Assembly (NCBI GenBank): GCA_009774245.1
Contig: VSNM01000083.1
Coordinates: forward strand, 1 to 21,797
DNA length: 21,797 nt
Reading direction: 5' to 3'
From: Lachnospiraceae bacterium
GTDB taxonomy: Bacteria > Bacillota > Clostridia > Lachnospirales > Lachnospiraceae
The notes under the pieces are model-generated. The model worked only from the letters and a program-made list of their open reading frames with translations. It ran no database searches and was not told the origin of the DNA. This document shows, piece by piece, positions 16,316-21,797 of the stretch. How positions within the stretch are numbered: the first letter of the stretch is position 1; each line of letters begins with the position of its first letter. The position numbers and the translations under genes were made by a program.

Positions 16316-16648
16316 ATGATAAAGAACTATATTGACAAGGCAAATTTTGAGGATACAGGATTCAGCTATACGCTGTCCCTGATATCAGGCAGACACAAAA
16401 TGGTCATTCTTTATTGCCTGATGGAGTTTGGCATTGTAAGATTCAATGAATTAAAACGGTATCTGAAAAAAGTGTCAGACAAAACGCTCAGCTCGAATCT
16501 GAAAGAACTGGAGGCAGACCGGCTCATCGTCAGAAAAGAATATCCACAGATCCCGCCCAAGGTAGAATACAGTCTGAGCGACAGGGGAAAGTCCCTGATG
16601 AATGTTTTAGACCAGCTGTGTATCTGGGGTGAAAATAACAGGGAATAA
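16316..16648 (+). CDS. HxlR family winged-helix transcriptional regulator
   Basis: A 110-residue DNA-binding protein. LSLISGRHKMVILYCLMEFGIVRFNEL and the helix KRYLKKVSDKTLSSNLKELEADRLIVRKEYPQ match the HxlR winged helix, with the wing at IPPKVEYSLSDRGKSL. The usual N-terminal cysteine used by YodB/HypR-type redox sensors is absent; the only Cys residues are C39 and C103, so direct thiol sensing by the standard route is doubtful. AGAGGAAAG at 16301-16309 is a good ribosome binding site. It is divergent from the flavin reductase gene. Confidence 0.92.
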   Translation: MIKNYIDKANFEDTGFSYTLSLISGRHKMVILYCLMEFGIVRFNELKRYLKKVSDKTLSSNLKELEADRLIVRKEYPQIPPKVEYSLSDRGKSLMNVLDQLCIWGENNRE

Positions 16649-16656
16649 TACAGCAG

Positions 16657-16722
16657 TCACCTCCCGTTGTCCTTTTCAGAACTACGATACAGCTCCGCCA
16701 GTTCCGTTAACTCCTCAACCAT
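16657..16722 (-). pseudogene. C-terminal gene remnant (21 residues)
   Basis: The minus strand reads MVEELTELAELYRSSEKDN followed by Gly-Arg and a TGA. The amphipathic, charged sequence looks like a genuine protein C-terminus rather than random translation. Upstream in frame it runs only a few codons before entering the hairpin module at 16733-16778. The source family is not recognised. A gene truncated by that element is one reading; chance is another. Confidence 0.3.
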
Positions 16723-16732
16723 ATTTGGCCGC

Positions 16733-16778
16733 CAGCCGCAGCCACGAAGTGGCATATTTCCTTATGCGGCTGTGTGCA
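16733..16778 (+). repeat. Conserved hairpin module, copy 2
   Basis: An outer stem CAGCCGCA/TGCGGCTG (16733-16740 with 16765-16772) encloses GCCAC-GAA-GTGGC (16741-16753) and an unpaired ATATTTCCTTA strand (16754-16764). TGTGCA follows (16773-16778). The architecture, the ATATTTCCTT strand and the TGTGCA tail match copy 1 at 6091-6139 in the same orientation, although both helices differ in sequence and are compensated. Confidence 0.65.
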
Positions 16779-16792
16779 TCATATTATCCTGA

Positions 16793-16813
16793 GCGGTCAG
16801 TCTTTTCGACCGC
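16793..16813. repeat. Short GC hairpin downstream of the acetyltransferase pseudogene
   Basis: GCGGTC (16793-16798) pairs with GACCGC (16808-16813) around a 9-nt loop. It lies between the hairpin module and the acetyltransferase remnant. No T-run follows on either strand, so a terminator role is weak. Confidence 0.35.
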
Positions 16814-16838
16814 CAGTATAGATAAAATCAGGAAAATA

Positions 16839-17347
16839 TTATACAAAAGGCTGCATGGACAATGATTTTACCATGATCAGGCTGGGATTGTCCGCATCCC
16901 ACATCTCGGTCAGCGTGATCAGCGGCTCAAAACCCACACTCTTATAAAAAAGCCGTGTTTTTTCATAGGGCGCATAGTCTGCCTTATCGCTCAGTGTCTC
17001 CACCATGGCATACTTGCGCCCTTTTCCAGAAGAAAGTGTTCGGTTCGGTCATACAGTGCCCTGCCAATACCCATGCGGTGGCACTCTGGGCGCACGCCGC
17101 AGACATAGATATCCCCCGTGTGCCCATAGTGTATCCTCGCGGAGAAAAATCCCAGACAGTTTCCGTTCCCGTCCACGGCTGCCCAGAAAGGAAGGTCACG
17201 GACACCTTTCACATACTCTTCCAGAGACGCCCGATTGCCAAACCAGTCCGGCAGACTCTCCAGAACCGCTCTTGCAAAGGCTGACTTTTCCTCCTGATTG
17301 TGTATCTCTGAAATGTGATACTCTTTTGACAGATACGTATTGTCCAT
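16839..17347 (-). pseudogene. GNAT family N-acetyltransferase, frameshifted
   Basis: The first 118 codons read a GNAT protein, with acetyl-CoA-site strand/loop ICGVRPECHRMGIGRALYD-like sequence (CGVRPECHRMGIGRALYD) and FWAAVDGNGNCLGFFSARIH. Frame is lost at about 17008-17000, just after HFLLEKG, and ends at a TGA near 16991. The missing C-terminus continues in another frame as KYAMVETLSDKADYAPYEK, RLFYKSVGFEPLITLTEMW and NPSLIMVKSL, ending at TAA 16839-16841. A single lost base would restore about 169 residues, a normal GNAT length. GGAGGAGA before 17347 is an excellent ribosome binding site. The frameshift is recent enough that both halves are undamaged; a sequencing error is possible. Confidence 0.75.
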
Positions 17348-17364
17348 TTTATTGTCTCCTCCAA

Positions 17365-17626
17365 TTACATCTGATTGTACCTTACTGCCTCAACCAGGTT
17401 TTCAAACTGTACCGCCCAGAACATCAGATCGCAGTCCAGACCACGACCGTTCTTATAATCCTGCTCCAGTCTCACATCTACATACGGCGTGGGGTCCAAA
17501 GTATATTTTAAGTCTCTCCCGCCATAATACCGGAGCACACGCTCGTCTGTCAGCCACTTGAGCATCAATGGAAAATCCTTCTCTTCCATCGGTCTGATAC
17601 TGATTGATGCGCCCTTTCTATGCCAA
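17365..17626 (-). pseudogene. Second GNAT-type acetyltransferase fragment with foreign C-terminus
   Basis: The minus strand encodes SISIRPMEEKDFPLMLKWL and TDERVLRYYGGRDLKYTL, matching the first ~45 residues of AAC(6')-type GNAT proteins. After KYTL the frame stays open but the sequence (DPTPYVDVRLEQDYKNGRG to a NLVEAVRYNQM end) no longer resembles the family, and the acetyl-CoA-binding motif is absent. The only ATG in frame (17589) has no ribosome binding site, and homology extends upstream of it (RKGASISIRP) to the rhamnosidase stop. It looks like two gene pieces joined in frame. It lies 18 nt upstream of the next acetyltransferase. Confidence 0.5.
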
Positions 17627-19971
17627 TTATAACTGTTGCAAATATTCCCCCAGCCTTTCCATCTGCCAGTCCGCCACGGCCGGAGGGAATAGCGCCGCGG
17701 TTTCTTTCATCGTGTTATTCATGTACTGTACCGGAATGTCCAGTGCAAGCTCCTTCTCCATAAATTCCGCAATCTGGCTGTTCCCCAAGAGTTCACGGAC
17801 AGTGCTGCCATCCAGGCTGTACTTTTTTCCCAGCGGTTTGGTCAGTTCATAGCATACTTTGTAGGTTCCGGCAGATAAGAGACAGCTTCCGTCCTGAATA
17901 TTGGAAAACATGGGATTTGTCCTGTCATTCATCACCGGCGCCGGTGCCAGGGGCAACCACAATTGCGCACTGCCGCCAAATGGAACCTCCACTTCCAGCT
18001 CCACGTGCGCAGGATCCGTCAGATGCCATGCACATCTGTAAAGGCCGCAGGGAGAATCATAAGAGGCACTCACACAGCGCAGTTCCCAGTTCAGAACCGG
18101 CTCAAACACGACCCTGCGCAGTCCCGGAGCCGCGTCTGTCGTATTGATGCCTGCCGCGTGGCGGAACATCCACTCCAGTATGGAGCCGTAAGCGTAGTGG
18201 TTCATGCTGTTCATGCCGATGCCTGAAATCGTGCCGTCCCCGAGCAGGCTGTTCCACCGCTCCCAGACTGTGGTTGCCCCCAGCTTCACCTCGGAGAGCC
18301 AGCCCGGATATTCCTCATTCAGCAGCAGCCCGTATGCGATATCGTCCATGCCATTCTCGTTCAGGATATTGCACATCAGCGGTGTCCCCACAAAGCCGGT
18401 TTTCAGTTTTCCGTCATTTTCGTCAAACAGCTTCCGCAGCTGCGCCTTTGTCAGCTCCTCATTGTCTGACAGATGATATTTTAATGTCAGCAGCAGGGCC
18501 GTCTGTGTCCTGATGCAGCAACGTCCTGTGACACTATAGTATTCCTTTTTTACAATGTCAAACTGCTCACTGGATAATTTCTGGTATTCCTCACGCTCCG
18601 CTTCCCTTCCGAGCACTGCCGCCGCCTTTGCCACCAGGGAAGCGCTGACCGCATAGTACAGGTTTGCTATAAACTCCTCGTCCGTTCCGCCCATGACCTG
18701 CTCGGCGCCCTGCACGGGATTATCCAGCGCCAGCCAGTCCCCATAATGAAACACATAGCGCCACCCATGATTGTCCCCGTCAACACGGCGTACATAGTCC
18801 ACCCAGCTTTTCATACTTTCGAACTGATCTTCGAGAATGCTCTTGTCCCCATAAAACAGATACAGATTCCACGGAATAATGCAGGCGGCATCGCCCCACA
18901 CGCAGGCGGTGCTGTCCACACCCGCAGACGGGATCACATCGGGCACCTTGCCATCGCGGACGGACTGTTCCTTTGCCATGTCATACAGATATTTCGCATA
19001 AAATGCATAGGTGTCCTCAAGATACGTCGCGGTGGGTGAAAATACCTGTGCGTCGCCCGTCCATCCCATGCGCTCATCCCGCTGCGGACAGTCTGTCGGC
19101 ACATCGATAAAATTGCTCTTTAATCCCCACTGCACATTCTGGATCAGGCGGTTCACCAACGCATGACCTGTCTCGAGCGTTCCGACAGGCTGTATGTCAC
19201 TGTAGAGGGAAAGTCCCCTGAAATCCTCTTTTTTCAGGTCTGACACGCCCTCAACCTTCGCATAGCGGTATCCATAATATGTAAAATGCGGAACCAGCAG
19301 ATGCTCCTCCCCGTCCGAGATATAGACATACTCTGACTTCGCGCTCCGCAGGTTTTCATTATAGAAATTGCCCTGCTGCAGAATCTCGCCTGTCTGCACC
19401 CTGATGCGTGTCCCTCTCGGCTCATGCACGCGCAGGGAAAACAGTCCGGCAAACTCCTGCCCTAAGTCAAATACTGTCTCGCCCGCCGGTGTATGAATCA
19501 GCTCCACCGCATCAAAGATCTCATGAATCGTGATCGGAAGACTCATGCGCTCTGTTAATTCCCCTTTTGGCGCCTCTGTAAGACGCGCAGTCTCTATGGG
19601 CATTTCCGGCAATGTATCGTCCTGCACCTCGCCGTCGTACAGATTTGAAAATATAATATTACTCCTTCTTACCTTCCAGTTTTCATCTGTTCCGATGGTC
19701 TCTGCCGTTCCGTCTGTATACTGTATCTGCAGTAGTACCTCGTAACCGGTCGAAGCGAGAACTCCACCGGATACCCGAGGCTGTCCGCCTCCGCGTCCCA
19801 GCCGGTGTCTGCCAGAACATCTGTCATGGCACTGTCCGCCGCTATGTGGATTCTCGCCTGCGTCTGCCTCTTTCCCGCAGCGTCCTTTACTTTCCACGAA
19901 AACACAGTTCTCGTCAGCCGGAATCCCAGGGGATTGGTCAGATGGTTTACTTTCATATCATAAATCTTCAT
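17627..19971 (-). pseudogene. GH78 alpha-L-rhamnosidase with frame-breaking internal deletion
   Basis: The intact gene would release alpha-L-rhamnose from plant or bacterial glycans. The first 80 residues, starting MKIYDMKVNHLTNPLGF at 19971 and running to SLRPVTRYY, are the family's N-terminal Ig-like domain. At about 19741 the homology jumps to LLQIQYTDGTAETIGTDENW in another frame, which then runs to the stop at 17627. The intervening rest of domain 1 and most of the rhamnosidase N domain (the RKEF-like and GWY regions) are missing, roughly 170 residues. The body keeps the (alpha/alpha)6 catalytic motif DCPQRDERMGWTGD, ATTVWERWNSL and the C-terminal beta domain. The start is preceded by AAGGAG (19985-19990) with a long 13-nt spacing. 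Confidence 0.8.
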
Positions 19972-20004
19972 ATCAACACTGCAGCTCCTTTTCATTTTTC
20001 TTTT

Positions 20005-20033
20005 ATTATACATGAAATAATTATTTATTTCTA
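20005..20033 (-). promoter_or_regulatory. Candidate promoter of the broken rhamnosidase gene
   Basis: On the minus strand TAGAAA (20028-20033), 17 nt and TATAAT (20005-20010) give a perfect -10 with a 4/6 -35. It sits directly upstream of the GH78 start at 19971 and just inside the left end of the inverted-repeat element at 20039. Confidence 0.45.
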
Positions 20034-20038
20034 CATAA

Positions 20039-20117
20039 GGAACTGTAGAAAAATAACTGACGCATCTTGACTCGGCTATTTCTTCGCAATCTGCATCACT
20101 TATTTTCCTACAGTTCC
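20039..20117. repeat. 79-bp hairpin element with 31-bp imperfect inverted repeats
   Basis: The left arm (20039-20069) begins GGAACTGTAGAAAAATAA and the right arm (20087-20117), read on the other strand, begins GGAACTGTAGGAAAATAA. The arms agree at 26 of 31 positions and are separated by a 17-nt loop. It carries no gene and lacks a clear flanking duplication. It may be a small MITE-like relic or a large cruciform/RNA hairpin. It lies between the GH78 and GH3 remnants. Confidence 0.6.
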
Positions 20118-20123
20118 AAAATT

Positions 20124-20156
20124 ATACTCACGACGAATCAAATCCGCCGTGAGTAT
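20124..20156. terminator. Hairpin downstream of the GH3 remnant, possible terminator
   Basis: ATACTCACG (20124-20132) pairs perfectly with CGTGAGTAT (20148-20156) around a 15-nt loop. It begins 3 nt after the GH3 remnant's stop on the minus strand and is followed there by AATTTTGG, a weak T-tract, so it could be that gene's original terminator. Confidence 0.4.
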
Positions 20157-20159
20157 TGC

Positions 20160-20447
20160 TCATATTTCACGATCCGCCGTTTTACCGTCGGCAGATATCA
20201 CATTCGCCCTTGCATAAAAGCGTCTGTCCTTTCCTTTCACATAGGCGCTCTTTATCACGGTGTACGAATCCGTGAGACGGATATCTTCCGAGGAAGCGCC
20301 GATCTGCACCTGAAATTCCCCCTTCTCGATCAGCCAGCGCATATCCTCATCCAGAAACGCCGTCTGACTGGGCGACAGTAAAAAGCGTACTTCCTTCTCC
20401 TCTCCGGGATTCAGTGTCACGATGGAGGTGGAAAACCTTCCTTTCTC
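20160..20447 (-). pseudogene. GH3 beta-glucosidase remnant (C-terminal fibronectin III-like domain)
   Basis: About 95 codons read RFSTSIVTLNPGEEKEVRFL, then the DEDMRWLIEKGEFQVQIGASS segment and a DSYTV strand. This is the C-terminal Fn3-like domain of GH3 beta-glucosidases. An in-frame TAA at 20448-20450 and the absence of any catalytic GH3 domain upstream show the gene has lost its 5' two thirds or more. No start codon with a ribosome binding site exists. The neighbouring broken GH78 gene suggests that one deletion history removed a glycosidase cluster. Confidence 0.75.
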
Positions 20448-20469
20448 TTATTTCGTTTTTAAGATGACC

Positions 20470-20496
20470 TTAGAGCGTGTTTGAAAAATGCTCTAA
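20470..20496. repeat. Short inverted repeat after ybaK
   Basis: TTAGAGC (20470-20476) pairs with GCTCTAA (20490-20496) around GTGTTTGAAAAAT. It lies 3 nt beyond the ybaK-type stop. It has no following T-run, so it is either a weak terminator or the end of an old mobile element at the junction with the GH3 remnant. Confidence 0.4.
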
Positions 20497-20499
20497 TCT

Positions 20500-20967
20500 T
20501 TAATATCCTTTACATACATCTACCCATCCTATATAGCCAGAATATTCCTCCAATTCGGCAATCGTGAGTTTTATCGCACTGTTGGAACTCCCGCAGGCAG
20601 GGAATACCGTCTCAAAGCGTTTCAACGATATATCCAGATATACATCTACTCCTTCATTGACTGCAAAAGGACATACACCGCCCACGGCATGGCCTACAAT
20701 CGTTTCTACCTCTTCCGGTGAGAGCATTTTTGCCTTTGTGCCAAACTGTGCCTTATATTTTGGATTGTCAATCTTCGCATCCCCCGCAGCCACTACCAAC
20801 ACCGCATGGCTATCCACCATAAAGGAGAGCGTCTTCGCTATCCTCTGCGGCTCACAGTGCAGGGCTGTGGCGGCAAGCTCCACCGTTGCGCTGGACACGT
20901 CAAATTCCAGAATTTTTTCTTCCGTCCCATATTTTTTGAAATATGCCTTTACCTTTTCTATTGCCAT
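20500..20967 (-). CDS. ybaK: YbaK/EbsC family aminoacyl-tRNA deacylase
   Basis: A 155-residue cytoplasmic trans-editing hydrolase of the YbaK/ProX family, which clears mischarged tRNA (for YbaK itself, Cys-tRNA(Pro)). RIAKTLSFMVDSHAVLVVAAG contains the conserved lysine next to the substrate pocket, and AVGGVCPFAV plus YLDISLKRFETVFPACGSSN are the family's glycine loop and C-terminal motif. Length is normal and the frame is intact, unlike its neighbours. Strong purine-rich sites (AGGAGG and GAGGA) precede the start at 20967. The exact amino acid specificity cannot be told from sequence alone. Confidence 0.92.
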   Translation of the reverse strand: MAIEKVKAYFKKYGTEEKILEFDVSSATVELAATALHCEPQRIAKTLSFMVDSHAVLVVAAGDAKIDNPKYKAQFGTKAKMLSPEEVETIVGHAVGGVCPFAVNEGVDVYLDISLKRFETVFPACGSSNSAIKLTIAELEEYSGYIGWVDVCKGY

Positions 20968-21023
20968 TTTTCCTCATCCTCCTATACTTTCTGCCATAGC
21001 ATTTCTCGCTGACCTATACCAAT

Positions 21024-21488
21024 TCATACATTGTTCGGATAAAATATCACGTTATAGGCGGCGCAGGCTTTATCTGAGACATTGTTATATGCGTGGAAAA
21101 TATCAGCCCCAAACCGTATGGACTGTTTTTCCTGCAGCACCACTTCCTTCCCGCCTATTACCATTTTCAGTGTCCCATGCACCATAAAAACATATTCCTC
21201 CACGCCCGCCACATGGGGAAGCGATTCGTGCTGCACCCCTGCGTCAAACTCAATATAGAACACCTCCACGTTCCGCATCGGGTCAAAGGGAAACAACGGA
21301 TAAGCCCGCATCCCTCCGTTTTCCTCCGTGATCACATTTTCCTCATCAAGCTCGGCGACCGTGTATTCCGCTTCCTCCTGTTTACAGAAAAAGGATAACG
21401 GGATTCGACAAAAAACCTTTGCTTTTTTGCGAAATCCAGTATAAAATGATTTCAGCGGAACGCTCCGCAGCGTTTGACAATTCCGCAT
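21024..21488 (-). pseudogene. Cupin-domain half of an XRE-cupin regulator, N-terminally truncated
   Basis: Residues ~28-154 match the C-terminal part of XRE-cupin transcriptional regulators: RIPLSFF, YTVAELDEENVITEENG, YPLFPFDPMRNVEVFYIEF, GVEEYVFMVHGTLKMVIGG, KQSIRFGADIFHAYNN and YNVIFYPN. In such proteins an HTH domain precedes this and ends in a WKI-x-x-GL-x-IPLSFF segment. Here the ~27 residues before RIPLSFF do not fit, and out-of-frame traces (YWISQ, SKGF) suggest frameshifts. The HTH itself is absent because the toxin-antitoxin locus starts there. The nominal ATG at 21488 lacks a good ribosome binding site and overlaps the -35 of the antisense RNA promoter. A cupin-only protein from a later start is possible but unlikely. 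Confidence 0.6.
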
Positions 21489-21502
21489 AAATCTGCTAAG
21501 AT
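21474..21502 (+). promoter_or_regulatory. Near-consensus promoter for the antisense RNA
   Basis: TTGACA (21474-21479) is followed after exactly 17 nt by TAAGAT (21497-21502) on the plus strand. There is no plus-strand reading frame downstream; the transcript would run into the terminator at 21555-21596 after about 88 nt, as expected for a small RNA gene. Confidence 0.75.
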
Positions 21503-21508
21503 ATATTT

Positions 21509-21596
21509 ACATAAAGGTACTGCCGATAGACGGCTAGTCCGTTTTCACATTAGCAAAAATAGCCGCTAAGTTTTCCAGACTGGGGCGGCTATTTTT
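21509..21596 (+). ncRNA. Probable antisense antitoxin RNA of a type I toxin-antitoxin locus
   Basis: An RNA of about 88 nt is predicted from the near-consensus promoter at 21474-21502 to the terminator hairpin at 21555-21596. It begins with a small GCCG-ATAGA-GGC-type hairpin (21522-21534) and is complementary to the 3' untranslated region and stop-codon region of the toxin mRNA on the other strand. This geometry, convergent with a shared terminator, is that of txpA/RatA-like systems. Confidence 0.6.
21555..21596. terminator. Shared bidirectional terminator of toxin and antitoxin RNA
   Basis: A perfect 12-bp stem AAAAATAGCCGC/GCGGCTATTTTT (21555-21566 with 21585-21596) has an 18-nt loop. The A5/T5 ends provide a T-run on both strands. 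The toxin stop codon (21589-21591) is embedded in the stem. Confidence 0.85.
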
Positions 21597-21693
21597 GTGG
21601 TTTATTATTATCCTTGCTTCCGATGGCGTATCCGAGACCGAAGCAGGTCAGGCATAAGCCAAGCACTGAAATCAATCCTTCAATCGTCAACAT
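21589..21693 (-). CDS. Holin-like small membrane toxin (TxpA-like, type I toxin-antitoxin)
   Basis: A 34-residue peptide starting MLTIEGLISVLGLCLTCFGL, continuing GYAIGSKDNNK and ending PQK. One transmembrane helix (residues ~4-25) is followed by a short polar, basic tail. This is the pattern of the putative holin-like toxins (Hol_Tox/TxpA group) of Firmicutes, which insert in the membrane when not silenced by an antisense RNA. AAAGGAGGG at about 21702-21710, 8 nt from the ATG, is a very strong ribosome binding site. The stop codon lies within the terminator stem shared with the convergent small RNA, so the RNA pairs with the mRNA 3' end. Toxicity is inferred from family resemblance. Confidence 0.8.
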   Translation of the reverse strand: MLTIEGLISVLGLCLTCFGLGYAIGSKDNNKPQK

Positions 21694-21763
21694 CCACTCA
21701 GCCCTCCTTTCCCAGATTCCCGTTACTATTCACAGCCGATTTTGATAACCAAACGATATTCTA

Positions 21764-21791
21764 TATAGCGCATCCTGTAAGGTGCGCTATA
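21764..21791. repeat. Hairpin at the right edge of the window
   Basis: TATAGCGCA (21764-21772) pairs perfectly with TGCGCTATA (21783-21791), extended inward by CC/GG with one bulged T. It lies upstream of the toxin gene on its strand. It could terminate an unseen upstream gene or structure the toxin mRNA leader. Confidence 0.5.
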
Positions 21792-21797
21792 AATTTG

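Noticed and set aside
16991..17020. Programmed frameshifting in the acetyltransferase gene
   Set aside because: There is no slippery heptamer or downstream pseudoknot at the break, and neighbouring genes are also decaying, so a simple base loss is more likely.
20039..20117. Target-site duplication around the 79-bp element
   Set aside because: Flanks read ACATAA on the left and AAAATT on the right; only one or two A residues match, so no duplication can be claimed.
1..21797. CRISPR array, tRNA, rRNA or prophage genes
   Set aside because: No regularly spaced direct repeats, no cloverleaf-like sequence and no phage structural or integrase genes were seen.

Overview
The window looks like chromosomal DNA from a gut Clostridia species, most likely Lachnospiraceae. 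The protein families, the strong AGGAGG-type ribosome binding sites, the roughly 50% GC coding sequence with AT-rich intergenic gaps, and the abundance of glycoside hydrolases for host or plant glycans all point that way. The assignment is inferred from recognised protein families; no rRNA, tRNA or other taxonomic marker is present.

Layout. (1) Positions 78-3472 hold a minus-strand run: a beta-CASP metallo-beta-lactamase-fold hydrolase, dihydrofolate reductase (folA) and branched-chain aminotransferase (ilvE). A 138-bp MITE-like element sits between the last two and has rewritten the C-terminus of FolA. (2) Positions 3690-6029 encode a GH31 alpha-xylosidase of YicI type on the plus strand, followed by a hairpin cluster and a bidirectional terminator. 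(3) Positions 6201-12953 are a tight minus-strand array read from a fully consensus promoter: a small acidic protein, a GH95 alpha-L-fucosidase, a YitT membrane protein, an M3 oligoendopeptidase and an AAA-ATPase/PD-(D/E)XK protein. (4) Positions 13090-16648 hold a free-standing subtilase prodomain, a diguanylate cyclase with a degenerate second GGDEF-like domain, an AraC regulator, a flavin reductase and a divergent HxlR regulator. (5) Positions 16657-21488 are a zone of gene decay: a frameshifted acetyltransferase, a chimeric acetyltransferase fragment, a GH78 alpha-L-rhamnosidase with a frame-breaking internal deletion, a GH3 C-terminal remnant and a cupin regulator that has lost its HTH. 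An intact YbaK-type tRNA deacylase lies among them, along with several inverted-repeat elements. (6) Positions 21509-21693 hold a compact type I toxin-antitoxin locus: a 34-residue holin-like membrane peptide facing a convergent antisense RNA that has its own near-consensus promoter.

How the genes work together. GH31, GH95 and the two broken glycosidase loci suggest a saprophytic or mucin/plant-glycan lifestyle in which rhamnoside and beta-glucoside functions at this locus are being lost. The flavin reductase and HxlR gene form a classic divergent regulator/target pair with a candidate operator between them. The most notable non-coding signals are the MITE with an 8-bp target duplication inside folA, a two-copy hairpin module whose stems covary while its single-stranded segments are conserved, and the toxin/antisense-RNA pair. 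All family assignments come from reading the sequences by eye and from memory; no database search was run.
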